Assembly: GCF_002835805.1 (NCBI RefSeq)
Contig: NZ_PISE01000017.1
Coordinates: forward strand, 1-64,000
DNA: 64,000 nucleotides
Reading direction: 5' to 3'
DNA from: Niallia nealsonii
Lineage (GTDB): Bacteria > Bacillota > Bacilli > Bacillales > Cytobacillaceae
Made by a program: the position numbers and the translations under genes. Below are positions 8,215-16,733 of the stretch, piece after piece; within the stretch, counting starts at the first letter, position 1, and each line of letters starts with the position of its first letter. The notes beneath the pieces are model-generated. The model ran no database searches and had not been told where the DNA came from. It was given only the letters and a program-made list of their open reading frames with translations.

Positions 8215-8856
8215 ATGCTACATAAAAAAAATCTATTATCCATATTTGCCGCAGTATTGGCTATATTTTTAGTTGCTTTTCCTGCCAGCGCTCATGTTAC
8301 GGTGAAACCTGCCACTTCGATCACAGAAGCTTGGGAAACATACAGCATGAAAATACCTGTTGAAAAAGACATTCCTACAACAAAAGTTGTCCTAAAGATT
8401 CCGTCTACTGTTGAATTTAAAATGTACGAACCTGTTGACGGCTGGAAAACAACAACACAAACAGATGACAACGATAAAGTGACAACGGTAACGTGGGAAG
8501 CGGAAAATGATGCTGCAGCAATTCAAGCAGGACAATACCGAATTTTTACTTTTACTGCACAGAATCCTGCTGATGCAGGCGAGGTCGCATGGGATGCTTA
8601 TCAATACTATAAAGATGGAAGCATTGTAGAGTGGACTGGCGACGAGGATGCAGATCTTCCACATTCTATAACAGAAGTTACAAAATCAAATGCTGATGTA
8701 GACAGCCATGGACACAATCATGATACTGCAGATGATGAAGCAGCAGAAGAAGACCATGAGCATAGTGTAAGCACTTCTGTTGGAACAATCCTTTCTATCA
8801 TTGCCATTATTGTTTCTATCGCTGCGATTATTCTAACATTTGTTAGAAGAAAATAA
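8215..8856 (+). CDS. ycnI: YcnI-family exported copper-binding protein (DUF1775)
   Basis: 213 residues from the ATG behind AGAGGAGAAC. A signal peptide ends at FPASA, so the mature protein begins with histidine (HVTVKPA), the copper ligand at the new N-terminus in YcnI-type proteins. The DUF1775 beta-sandwich runs to about residue 150 with conserved tryptophans (EAWETYSMKIP, GWKTTT, VEWTGDE). A His/Asp/Glu-rich linker (HGHNHD, EEDHEH) and a C-terminal membrane anchor ending in RRK follow. The family is linked to copper handling at the cell surface. The ycnJ and ycnK genes usually found beside it are absent. Confidence 0.85.
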   Translation: MLHKKNLLSIFAAVLAIFLVAFPASAHVTVKPATSITEAWETYSMKIPVEKDIPTTKVVLKIPSTVEFKMYEPVDGWKTTTQTDDNDKVTTVTWEAENDAAAIQAGQYRIFTFTAQNPADAGEVAWDAYQYYKDGSIVEWTGDEDADLPHSITEVTKSNADVDSHGHNHDTADDEAAEEDHEHSVSTSVGTILSIIAIIVSIAAIILTFVRRK

Positions 8857-8862
8857 GAATGA

Positions 8863-8897
8863 AAAAAAACTGATTCGTATATGGGTCAGTTTTTTTG
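8863..8897 (+). terminator. Rho-independent terminator
   Basis: AAAAAACTGA and TCAGTTTTTT arms about 12 nt apart, immediately after the YcnI-like gene. Confidence 0.75.
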
Positions 8898-9027
8898 TAA
8901 GCAAATAAATAGGTAATTCAAACGATAGTCATTATACTAATAGTATGGAAATAGGTTTAACTATGCTGCTTTAATGGAATAAAAAGAGTGGATGACTATT
9001 TCCATCTGAAAAAGGAGCTGAAGTGGC

Positions 9028-9345
9028 ATGAAATTTACAATTACAGATCAAGCAAAAAAAAAACTAAAAACATATGACTTGCCAGAAGATGCAAGTTTTA
9101 AAATAACGTCTATCTTTAGCGGTGGCTGCAGTTACACGTATAATTATGAATTTGTTTTAGATCATATCCAAGCAGATGACACAAAATTTGAAGATAATGG
9201 CATGACGATTTATTTGGATGCATTAACACTAAAACATATTAATGAAGATTTAAAATTGGATCATGTAGATGGAACTGGTTTTCGCTTAATTGGACCAAGT
9301 CAAATTTATTCTTTTCATTTGAATGTAAAACGCAAAATACAATAA
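9028..9345 (+). CDS. IscA/HesB-fold iron-sulfur cluster biosynthesis-like protein (YqkB type)
   Basis: 105 residues. The N-terminus FTITDQAKKKL and the internal SIFSGGCSYTYNYEF resemble the HesB-like fold of small Bacillus proteins such as YqkB. Only one of the three cysteines that bind clusters in true IscA is kept (SGGCSY), so a classical scaffold role is doubtful. AAAAAGGAGCTG lies upstream of the ATG. It is monocistronic with its own terminator at about 9350-9382. Confidence 0.65.
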   Translation: MKFTITDQAKKKLKTYDLPEDASFKITSIFSGGCSYTYNYEFVLDHIQADDTKFEDNGMTIYLDALTLKHINEDLKLDHVDGTGFRLIGPSQIYSFHLNVKRKIQ

Positions 9346-9349
9346 AAGC

Positions 9350-9382
9350 AAAAGGTGCAGCTAATTAGTGGCACCTTTTTTT
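9350..9382 (+). terminator. Rho-independent terminator
   Basis: AAAAGGTGC and GCACCTTTT arms with a 12-nt loop, then more T, just after the IscA-like gene. Confidence 0.8.
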
Positions 9383-9395
9383 GAATGGAAAATTT

Positions 9396-9848
9396 TTATT
9401 CTTCCGAACCGTCTTTTTTCGGACCATCAAAAGCCAACTCTACTAAGCTAAAAATAAGGGTCGTGATAAGTTGGACCGAACTTCCCAATTGGACTGAATC
9501 CATCCAGTTATCTGCAATAGAAAAACAAGTCCATATAATAGAAAAAATAAGCAAAAAGGACAAAAAGAGTTGTAACCAGTTAGATGGGATAATAGCATGT
9601 ATAAAAATTCTGAGGACTTTAATGATAATATCTCCAATAACGCTTATTAAAAGAAAAACAAGAACAAATAAAAACAGGGATTTAAGTGAATCATAGTGTA
9701 CATTTAATAAATGAAAAAGCCCTAATAAACCAAAATAATAAAGACCAATTATCATCAGCAAAATGACGGATACAGCAAACGCAATAATGGCAATAATTAT
9801 TATTTTTTCTTTTAAAGGCTCTTTCCTAAACGGTTTTTCTGTCTTCAT
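9396..9848 (-). CDS. Four-span membrane protein, YrvL-like
   Basis: 150 residues, with a basic cytoplasmic start (KPFRKEPLKEK) and four hydrophobic segments at about 15-36, 50-72, 82-102 and 116-138. The tail is charged (DGPKKDGSEE). The topology and short length resemble the YrvL family of Bacillus membrane proteins; the match is by overall look, not by a diagnostic motif. It lies alone between two convergent or divergent neighbours. Function not assigned. Confidence 0.5.
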   Translation of the reverse strand: MKTEKPFRKEPLKEKIIIIAIIAFAVSVILLMIIGLYYFGLLGLFHLLNVHYDSLKSLFLFVLVFLLISVIGDIIIKVLRIFIHAIIPSNWLQLFLSFLLIFSIIWTCFSIADNWMDSVQLGSSVQLITTLIFSLVELAFDGPKKDGSEE

Positions 9849-9954
9849 ATATCAGCACTCCTGACAAAATTTTCTGATGCTTGTTATTTATAGTATAGAC
9901 GGTGTCAGATCACTTTTTAAGAGGGGATTTATACATAAAGCAAAGAGCAGTTTC

Positions 9955-9983
9955 TTGACAAATTATAGATAGTATTAGACAAT
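9955..9983 (+). promoter_or_regulatory. Sigma-A-type promoter of the SMR operon
   Basis: TTGACA at 9955-9960, a 17-bp spacer, then GACAAT at 9978-9983. The -10 is weak but the -35 is perfect. The TetR-type operator starts at the last base of the -10. Confidence 0.6.
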
Positions 9984-10006
9984 AACTACCGAACGGTCGT
10001 TAGTTA
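9983..10006. promoter_or_regulatory. TetR-family operator
   Basis: A 24-bp inverted repeat with half-sites TAACTAnCGAnC and GnTCGnTAGTTA, lying directly after the -10 and before the first SMR gene. A bound repressor would block transcription initiation. The TetR gene two genes downstream is the obvious candidate for the binding protein. Confidence 0.7.
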
Positions 10007-10034
10007 AAAACAATAGCTTAAAGGAGGAAAACAG

Positions 10035-10373
10035 ATGAACCGTTATTGGATGATGGTGTTTGGAGCAGGATTTATTGAAGTAGCTTGGGTATCTGGATTA
10101 AAATATGCGGCGACACCACTTGAATGGATTGGAACAGGGCTTGCAATCATTGTTAGTTTTTTTATCTTAATTATTGCAACAAATCATTTGCCTATAGGAA
10201 CGGTGTATGCGGTTTTTACAGGACTTGGAACAACAGGAACGGTTATTGCCGAAATTATTATTTTTCACGAACCTGTCCTCCCGTTAAAATTAGCGCTAAT
10301 TGCTATGCTGCTTATTGGCGTTATCGGATTAAAAATTGTGACAGATAGGCAAAAAAAAGAGGGGGATATGTGA
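10035..10373 (+). CDS. ykkC: Paired SMR efflux transporter subunit 1 (YkkC-like)
   Basis: 112 residues with four membrane helices of the small multidrug resistance family. It carries the conserved glutamate in helix 1 (GFIEVAWVSGLK) and the GTVYAVFTGLGTTGT loop. In paired SMR systems two different subunits form an antiparallel heterodimer that exports cationic compounds (guanidinium derivatives, biocides) in exchange for protons. The stop overlaps the next start (ATGTGATGG), indicating translational coupling. AAAGGAGG precedes the ATG. No guanidine riboswitch is visible in the 29-bp leader. Confidence 0.85.
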   Translation: MNRYWMMVFGAGFIEVAWVSGLKYAATPLEWIGTGLAIIVSFFILIIATNHLPIGTVYAVFTGLGTTGTVIAEIIIFHEPVLPLKLALIAMLLIGVIGLKIVTDRQKKEGDM

Positions 10374-10684
10374 TGGCTTGGTTTGCTTTAATTATTGCGG
10401 GTTTATGTGAAGTGTTTGGCGTTATCAATATTAAACGTCTTACGATGAAGAAATGGGATGCACTGATTTATCTTACAATCGGTTTTATTTTAAGTTTTGC
10501 GATGTTAACATATGCTATGAAGACAATTTCTATGGGAACAGCCTACGGAGTATGGACAGGAATTGGCACAGTAGGCTCTGCGCTTGTTGGCATGTATATG
10601 TATAATGAGCCAAAGGAGTGGACACGAATATTTTTTATTGGATTGATATTAGCTGCGACTATTGGCTTAAAAGTGATATCTTAG
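10370..10684 (+). CDS. ykkD: Paired SMR efflux transporter subunit 2 (YkkD-like)
   Basis: 104 residues and four membrane helices; helix 1 has the essential glutamate (GLCEVFGVINIKRL), and the loop GTAYGVWTGIGTVGSA is typical of SMR proteins. It overlaps subunit 1 by 4 nt, so both are made in fixed ratio. The downstream TetR gene follows after 32 bp and is probably cotranscribed. Substrate range cannot be inferred. Confidence 0.85.
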   Translation: MMAWFALIIAGLCEVFGVINIKRLTMKKWDALIYLTIGFILSFAMLTYAMKTISMGTAYGVWTGIGTVGSALVGMYMYNEPKEWTRIFFIGLILAATIGLKVIS

Positions 10685-10716
10685 TTTGTTTATACCCATA
10701 AGTAGGAGGATTATAT

Positions 10717-11292
10717 GTGAAAAAAGAGGAACTGAAAAAAGCAGCACTTAAATTTTTTGCTCTAAATGGTTATGAAGGAACATCATTAAATCAGATAGCA
10801 GATGAAGTAGGCATCAAAAAATCTTCCATCTATTCTCATTATAAAGGCAAAGATGAGCTCTTTTTAGAAGTAGTAAGAGAGGCTAAACTAACGGAACTTC
10901 AAATGAAAAAGGACTATTTTCAAAAGAATAGCAAACTAGATGCAAAAGAATTTTTGTATGGATATTTAGTGTATATAAAAGAGATCTTCCAGCAAAATCA
11001 AAGCCTTAAATTTTGGTTGAGAATGGGTTTTTTTCCACCGGTACATCTATACACAGTTGTCCAAGAAGAAGTAATGGAAGTGGAGATTTTTCAAGAAAAA
11101 TGGCTAGAAAAGATGTTTTTGCATTGGATAGAGCAGGGAAATATTATAGTAGAAAATGAAAGAACAGCCACGATTGCTTATAATGGCGTCTTAATAGCGA
11201 TGATGGTAGAACTGGTATATTATGAACAAACAAAACGAGTAGATGAAAAAATAGCGGCACTATGGACGGTTTTTTGGCAGGGAATAAGCTAA
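10717..11292 (+). CDS. TetR/AcrR-family repressor of the SMR operon
   Basis: 191 residues. The N-terminal HTH spans residues about 6-50 (GYEGTSLNQIADEVGIKKSSIYSHYKGK shape, with the typical FF..GY start). The C-terminal helical domain would bind the inducer. Translation starts at GTG behind AGGAGG. Being the last gene of the efflux operon, it likely binds the palindrome at 9983-10006 and represses itself and the transporters until a toxic cation is bound. Confidence 0.85.
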   Translation: MKKEELKKAALKFFALNGYEGTSLNQIADEVGIKKSSIYSHYKGKDELFLEVVREAKLTELQMKKDYFQKNSKLDAKEFLYGYLVYIKEIFQQNQSLKFWLRMGFFPPVHLYTVVQEEVMEVEIFQEKWLEKMFLHWIEQGNIIVENERTATIAYNGVLIAMMVELVYYEQTKRVDEKIAALWTVFWQGIS

Positions 11293-11420
11293 CTGCAACC
11301 CGGTACATGCAGTTGTTTAGTCTGCAACCACAAAAATAACTAATGTATTTATTAGGACAATATAGTAAAATACCTTAGGACAGTTGCAGTCTTTTTAGAG
11401 AATTGAGGTATTTTTTTATT

Positions 11421-12725
11421 ATGCGAAATAAAAAAATTAGAATAATCATCGTACTATCCATTGTTATGCTTCTATTTTTTATCTGCTTAAATTTAATCAT
11501 TTCCTATATGTCTATGAAAAATTCGGTGGAAGAAGCGATTGCCAATCAAAATTTGAAAAGCGCTAAATCAATCGCAGAAAGCATCGATACAGAGAAGTAT
11601 GAAACCTTTTTAGAGAATCCTGTCAGGAATAAAGAGTATTGGGAAATTAGACATTTTTTAAATGACTCTCGTGAAAAAATTGGCGCATTATATGTGTATA
11701 CATTAAAGATAGATAATAATATTTATTCAAAAGACATGATTATTGGAGTGCCTAATGATGTGTCAGGATTTCCTATTGGCGAAAGATGTACGGTTCCAAC
11801 GAAACAGGTAAGACTTGCCTTAGAGGGAAAAGACTATACAACAGGTGTTTTAAACGATCCAAAATACGGAGATTATCTATCTGTAGGTGTACCAATCAAA
11901 GATGAGAATCAACAAATAATTGGCTATTTAGGCATAGATATCAGTACAGAATTAGTCAAAGATATTGAATATAAAGTCTTAGTAAACAGCACTCCTATTA
12001 TTTTGATTAATATTTTATTTGTTTTTGTTCTGCTTATCGCCTTTTTTATCATGAATCGCTGGTATCATAAAGAATTGCAGAATGAAATCAATCATACAGA
12101 GGATACGTATCAAAAAGAGGTCCTTTCCTTAATGTCATCTGTTCATTCCTTCCGCCATGATTATTTAAATCATATTCAAGTGGTTCAAGGTCTTTTGAAA
12201 ATCGGAAATCAGGAACAAGCACTTCAGTATGCGAATCAATTATTAAAAGAAGCGAATGCCCTAAAGACCAGTGAAACAATTGTGATTGGCAATCCAGCCC
12301 TTTCTGTTTTGCTGCAAACGAAAAAAATGGCGGCGCAAAATCGTAATATCATTATGGAAGTAAAGTCCACAGACACTGACTTTATGAAAATAAAATCCAT
12401 TGATATTATTAAAATTCTCTCTAATTTAATTGATAACAGCATGGATGCAGCAGAAGAACTCCCAGAGTCTTCTAGGAAAATTTTTGTATCGTGTGAGGAA
12501 AAAGAGGACCACTATGTATTTCGTGTATCCAATACAGGTCCTCTTATTGCTAATCTAGAAAAGATTTTTGAAAAAGGATACACAACGAAAAAATATTATC
12601 CTTCTGTCACACGAGGCTTTGGTCTTTCGATTGTAAAAGAAACGGTAGAGCGCTATAAAGGAACGATACAAGTGGATTCTAATGAAGAAAAGACAACTTT
12701 TATTGTCACTATTTCTTTGATTTAA
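11421..12725 (+). CDS. Spo0B-type sensor histidine kinase with extracellular Cache-like domain
   Basis: 434 residues. Membrane segment 1 is at about 6-29 and segment 2 at about 195-215, with an extracytoplasmic sensor between them (VSVGVPIKDENQQIIGYLGIDIS resembles a Cache/PAS strand). The phosphorylatable histidine is in FRHDYLNHIQV, the Spo0B_a form. The ATPase domain shows N (NLIDNSMDAAEE), F (FEKGYTTKK) and G2 (GFGLSIVKE) boxes. No response regulator is next to it, so it is an orphan. The ATG at 11421 is chosen over an in-frame TTG at 11403; the SD is weak. Confidence 0.82.
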   Translation: MRNKKIRIIIVLSIVMLLFFICLNLIISYMSMKNSVEEAIANQNLKSAKSIAESIDTEKYETFLENPVRNKEYWEIRHFLNDSREKIGALYVYTLKIDNNIYSKDMIIGVPNDVSGFPIGERCTVPTKQVRLALEGKDYTTGVLNDPKYGDYLSVGVPIKDENQQIIGYLGIDISTELVKDIEYKVLVNSTPIILINILFVFVLLIAFFIMNRWYHKELQNEINHTEDTYQKEVLSLMSSVHSFRHDYLNHIQVVQGLLKIGNQEQALQYANQLLKEANALKTSETIVIGNPALSVLLQTKKMAAQNRNIIMEVKSTDTDFMKIKSIDIIKILSNLIDNSMDAAEELPESSRKIFVSCEEKEDHYVFRVSNTGPLIANLEKIFEKGYTTKKYYPSVTRGFGLSIVKETVERYKGTIQVDSNEEKTTFIVTISLI

Positions 12726-12744
12726 TTAAGCGTTGCTTGCGGCA

Positions 12745-12793
12745 GGGCTGTCCAATAAGTCGATTTTTTCGGCTATTGGATGGCTCTTTTTTT
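12745..12793 (+). terminator. Rho-independent terminator
   Basis: An imperfect stem of about 14 bp (GGGCTGTCCAATA with CTATTGGATGGCTC, including G-U pairs) followed by a run of seven or more T, 20 bp past the kinase stop. Confidence 0.75.
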
Positions 12794-12926
12794 ATAGTTG
12801 GTTTGAAAAGGGGGTGGCCGCGAATAAATTGGGTAGTTGCTGATTTTTCAGCATGAAATGGTCAAAGTATTTGTTGCACAAATGAAACTAGCCAACAAAA
12901 ACTGGTGGCGTTCTCACAAACTGTTC

Positions 12927-12965
12927 AAAAAGAGGCAATAATAAATAAGAAGAATGCCTCTTTTT
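12927..12965. terminator. Bidirectional terminator downstream of nifS
   Basis: A perfect 11-bp stem (AAAAAGAGGCA / TGCCTCTTTTT) with a 17-nt loop. The T-run on the minus strand serves the leftward nifS gene. The remaining part of 12794-13039 shows no gene. Confidence 0.8.
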
Positions 12966-13039
12966 GGAATCTATCCATATTTTTAATTTTCTATTTTCCC
13001 TAAATTTTTCCTCTTGAAAACAGCTTTTGTCGGTTTAGC

Positions 13040-14173
13040 TTAGTTTGTCTGGTGAATGTTTTTGGCAATGTCTTGCAAACTTGCAGCAAATTGTTCGACT
13101 TCTATTGGAGAAGTATTTCTTCCAAAGGAGATGCGCACTAATTCTTTTGCTTCTTCGTCAGAATATCCTAATGCTTTCATCGTTTTAGAAGGTGCCTGCT
13201 GGCCAACTTGACAGGCGCTTCCAGTTGAAATGGCAAATCCTCTTCGATTGCTTTCCAAAAGCACCCATTGCCCCTCCGTTTGTTTTATTCTTAATGCAAT
13301 AATAGATGGAAGCTGTGCCTCGTTTTCTATAACAGACAGGGATGGATAATTTTTTATTTTCTCTAAAAATAGCTGACGCAATTTGTTATAATGAGTGGAT
13401 TCTTCCGAAATAAGCTGATTTGCTTTATTTGCTGCAATAACCATCGCTACAATTCCAGGTGTATTTACCGTACCAGGGCGAAAGCCATTTTCATGGGTGG
13501 TATGTGGATAAAAGCTTTTTCCATTTAATCGGGGGTGGATATAACAAGCGCCAACCCCTTTAGGACCGTAAAATTTATGGCTGGATAAAGAAAATCCATC
13601 TACCATTGTGCTTAAGTCAGGAATTGGAAGCTTGCCAAAACTTTGCACAAGATCACTATGAAATAAAAGCTGATATTTTCGGCAGATAAAGCTGATTTCT
13701 TCGATTGGCTGGATGGCTCCTGTTTCCGAATTGACATGTTGAATGGAAACAATAGCGGTATTTACTTGAATGCTACTTTCTAATACAGCAAGATCAATTG
13801 CTCCTGTTGCGGTATATGGCAGATACGTAATTTCGTAGCCTTTTTGTTCTAGTATTTTCATGGTGCTATGAATGGAAGAATGCTCTCCCATTGCAGTAAT
13901 AATATGATTTTTAGAGGAAGGCAAACTAGACAATAAAGCATGGATCGCTAAAAAATTGCTTTCCGATCCGCCGCTTGTAAAATAAAGCCCCTCTTTTTGT
14001 GCGCCTAATATGCTGGCTAATTGTTTGCGGCAATTCTCCAAAATATGCTGGGCATCCCCACCGATATCATGAAGACTATTTGTATTGGCAAAATAGTTTT
14101 TTGAAATTTCTATATAAGCTAAAAGAGCATCCTCATCAATTGGACATGTTGCCGCATAATCTAAATAAATCAA
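13040..14173 (-). CDS. nifS: Cysteine desulfurase of the NAD cluster
   Basis: 377 residues of the NifS/IscS class V aminotransferase fold. The PLP lysine is in SLSSHKFYGPKG, the N-terminus YLDYAATCPID is typical, and the persulfide cysteine lies in STGSACQVG. The position divergent from nadBCA matches the Bacillus nad locus, where NifS supplies sulfur for the NadA iron-sulfur cluster. The start is TTG behind TAGGAGGAAA. It shares a 157-bp intergenic control region with nadB. Confidence 0.9.
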   Translation of the reverse strand: MIYLDYAATCPIDEDALLAYIEISKNYFANTNSLHDIGGDAQHILENCRKQLASILGAQKEGLYFTSGGSESNFLAIHALLSSLPSSKNHIITAMGEHSSIHSTMKILEQKGYEITYLPYTATGAIDLAVLESSIQVNTAIVSIQHVNSETGAIQPIEEISFICRKYQLLFHSDLVQSFGKLPIPDLSTMVDGFSLSSHKFYGPKGVGACYIHPRLNGKSFYPHTTHENGFRPGTVNTPGIVAMVIAANKANQLISEESTHYNKLRQLFLEKIKNYPSLSVIENEAQLPSIIALRIKQTEGQWVLLESNRRGFAISTGSACQVGQQAPSKTMKALGYSDEEAKELVRISFGRNTSPIEVEQFAASLQDIAKNIHQTN

Positions 14174-14265
14174 AATAGTTTCCTCCTAAAAGGGATTATA
14201 AATAGTGTTTAATAAATAAGCATTTAGCTAGATAGAAATAATCATATCTTTTTAGAATAAAATGC

Positions 14266-14308
14266 TTGTCATAATTTTAAATCTATGTAAATATAAGTGT
14301 CAAGACAC
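14266..14308 (+). promoter_or_regulatory. nadB promoter with NadR/YrxA-type palindrome
   Basis: TTGTCA at 14266-14271 and an AT-rich -10 near 14288-14294 form a plausible promoter. Directly after it lies GTGTC-AA-GACAC (14297-14308), the kind of palindrome found at Bacillus nad genes, where NadR (YrxA) represses with nicotinate as corepressor. The nadR gene itself is not in this window. Confidence 0.6.
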
Positions 14309-14330
14309 CTGTTAAGAAAAGAGGGCGAAA

Positions 14331-15914
14331 ATGTTGAAATCAGATGTACTGATTATTGGCAGCGGAATGGCTAGCTTACAATTGGCAAAATTATTATCTC
14401 GTGACCTACATGTGATTATTCTCACAAAATCTAAGCAGAATGACAGCAATTCCTATTTGGCACAAGGAGGCATTGCTGCATCAATCAGCCCACAAGATAA
14501 TGATGATAAACATGCCCTCGATACATTGGAAGCAGGCAGATTTCATAATAATAAACAAGCAGTGGAAGAAATGACTAAACATGCTGCCGTCCTTATTTAT
14601 GAATTGGCAAATAACGGCTGTTTATTTGACCGTAATAAAGATGGCCGGCTGCTCCTTGGCATGGAAGGAGCACATAGTGAATCGAGGATTGTCCATGGCG
14701 GCGGGGATGCAACAGGAAAAACAGTAGTGGAGTTTTTAAGCAAGCAATTAACGGACAATATAACCATAGTGGAAGACTTTTTTGTAGATGAACTGCTATT
14801 AAATGACAAGAATGAATGCATCGGAGCAAAAGGATTAAATGCACAAAATGAAAAAGAAGCTTATTTTGCCACACATACAGTAATTGCTGCAGGAGGTTGT
14901 GGACAAATTTATGAGTACACTTCAAGTGCTGAGACCGTAACTGGCGATGGAATAGCTCTTGCCTATTTGGCAGGAGCAAAAGTGTATGATATGGAGTTTA
15001 TGCAGTTTCATCCTACCCTTCTTTCTGTTGGCGGAAAAACAGTTGGTCTTGTATCAGAAGCGGTTAGAGGAGAGGGGGCTGTTCTCATAACAGAAGCGGG
15101 TGAGCGAATTATGAAACATATTCATCCCTACGAAGACCTTGCCCCTCGCCATATCGTTTCCCAAACGATATACAGCTATTTGAAAAAGGGAGAAAAGATT
15201 TATTTAGATAGTAGCCCAGTAGAAAATTTCGAAAAAAGATTCCCTTCCATTACGAAAATGTGTAAAGATCATCAAATCAATTTGGCAGAAAAAAAACTTC
15301 CCGTTGCACCAGGCAGCCATTTTTTAATGGGAGGAATTGCAGCAAGTTTAGATGGAAGAACATCGATCAAAGGGCTATATGCAATCGGTGAATCTGCTTG
15401 TACAGGTTTTCATGGAGCGAACCGCCTTGCAAGCAACTCTTTGCTAGAAGGTTTATATATGGGAAAAGAACTGGCAAATCTGATTAATAGGAATAAAGAG
15501 ACAAAAAGAAGCTGGAGGATAAAAGAAGGAGTACTCCCATCTATGCCGATTTATTTACCGGAAAAAAGGGAACTAAAAAGGAAAATGATGGAGCATGTTG
15601 GCATTGTCCGTAATGAAGCCAGTTTGGTTAATCAGCTTGAATGGATAAAAAGCTTTGGAATAAAAGATTATCGCATGGTGCAAAAGGGAAATTACAGTAA
15701 ACAAGAAAAAGAAACAGCATTTATGCTCCTTGTATCTTGGCTCATTACAAAATCTGCTTTAGAAAGAACAGAAAGCAGAGGAGGACATTTTAGAAAAGAC
15801 TATCCTTTTGAACAAACAGAATGGCAGAATCGTTTGATTATGCAGCAATTGGAAAGGAATGAACAAAATGAACAAGTTAAAACTCAAAAAACAGCTGGAA
15901 TCCTTTTTTATTGA
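14331..15914 (+). CDS. nadB: L-aspartate oxidase
   Basis: 527 residues. The FAD-binding Rossmann motif is IIGSGMASLQLA. The succinate-dehydrogenase-like signatures YLAQGGIAAS, HGGGDATGK, DMEFMQFHPT, FLMGGIAA and GFHGANRLASNSLLE are all present. The enzyme oxidises aspartate to iminoaspartate, the first step of NAD synthesis. The C-terminal 15 codons overlap the next gene, which is usual for tightly coupled nad operons. AAAAGAGGGCG lies before the ATG. Confidence 0.95.
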   Translation: MLKSDVLIIGSGMASLQLAKLLSRDLHVIILTKSKQNDSNSYLAQGGIAASISPQDNDDKHALDTLEAGRFHNNKQAVEEMTKHAAVLIYELANNGCLFDRNKDGRLLLGMEGAHSESRIVHGGGDATGKTVVEFLSKQLTDNITIVEDFFVDELLLNDKNECIGAKGLNAQNEKEAYFATHTVIAAGGCGQIYEYTSSAETVTGDGIALAYLAGAKVYDMEFMQFHPTLLSVGGKTVGLVSEAVRGEGAVLITEAGERIMKHIHPYEDLAPRHIVSQTIYSYLKKGEKIYLDSSPVENFEKRFPSITKMCKDHQINLAEKKLPVAPGSHFLMGGIAASLDGRTSIKGLYAIGESACTGFHGANRLASNSLLEGLYMGKELANLINRNKETKRSWRIKEGVLPSMPIYLPEKRELKRKMMEHVGIVRNEASLVNQLEWIKSFGIKDYRMVQKGNYSKQEKETAFMLLVSWLITKSALERTESRGGHFRKDYPFEQTEWQNRLIMQQLERNEQNEQVKTQKTAGILFY

Positions 15915-16701
15915 AGATATTGGCGAAGGAGATATTACGACAGATACGATATTTCCTAGCAGTAAGAAGGGGGAAATTGTATTTATAGCTAAAAGTAATG
16001 GCATATTTTGCGGTAGAGATGTGATTGAAACAGGCTTTCAACTCCTGGATCCAACAATGGAGATTGCTTTTTTTAAGGAAGATGGCGAAACAGTAGAAAT
16101 CGGAGAAAAAATTGCCACAGTAGCTGGCAGTGTTGTTAACCTGTTAAAAGGTGAAAGAGTCGTATTAAATCTTATCCAAAAAATGAGTGGTATTGCAACG
16201 ATCACCAATCAAGCGGTAAAAACATTAAACAGTGTCTATACAAAAATTTGTGATACAAGAAAAACAACACCAGGACTCAGAATGTTAGAAAAATATGCCG
16301 TAACAAAGGGGGGAGGCTATAATCACCGCTATGGATTATATGATGCTGTGATGATTAAAGATAATCATATTTCCTTTGCAGGCTCGATTACAGATGCCGT
16401 GAAAACAGTAAAAAAATCGATTGGCCATACGGTGAAGGTGGAAGTGGAAACAGAAACAAAAGAACAAGTATTAGAAGCCCTTGAAGCAGGAGCAGATATT
16501 ATTATGTTTGATAACCGCAAACCAGATGAAATCAAAGAATGGATCCAACTTGTGCCAGAAACGGTAATAACAGAGGCCTCAGGAGGGATCACTCTTGATA
16601 ATTTAGCGTCATACCGAGACGCAGGGGTGGATTTTATTTCACTTGGGTTTTTAACCCATTCGGCAGTGGCATTAGACATTAGTGTTAAAGTCAATTTTTA
16701 A
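15868..16701 (+). CDS. nadC: Nicotinate-nucleotide pyrophosphorylase (carboxylating)
   Basis: 277 residues from the second of two near ATGs; it sits 9 nt after AAAGGA, whereas the ATG at 15859 touches the SD. Quinolinate phosphoribosyltransferase signatures: DIGEGDITT at the start, the substrate loop DTRKTTPGLR, KGGGYNHRYGLYD, MIKDNH, EVE and the phosphate-binding ASGGITLDNL near the end. It converts quinolinate and PRPP to nicotinate mononucleotide. It overlaps nadB by 47 nt in another frame. Confidence 0.94.
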   Translation: MNKLKLKKQLESFFIEDIGEGDITTDTIFPSSKKGEIVFIAKSNGIFCGRDVIETGFQLLDPTMEIAFFKEDGETVEIGEKIATVAGSVVNLLKGERVVLNLIQKMSGIATITNQAVKTLNSVYTKICDTRKTTPGLRMLEKYAVTKGGGYNHRYGLYDAVMIKDNHISFAGSITDAVKTVKKSIGHTVKVEVETETKEQVLEALEAGADIIMFDNRKPDEIKEWIQLVPETVITEASGGITLDNLASYRDAGVDFISLGFLTHSAVALDISVKVNF

Positions 16702-16733
16702 CGATTAAAAAGGGTTAGAGGGGGAAATGGTGG

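Noticed and set aside
10007-10034. Guanidine (ykkC) riboswitch ahead of the SMR genes
   Set aside because: The leader after the operator is under 30 bp, far too short for the aptamer, and a TetR operator is present instead.
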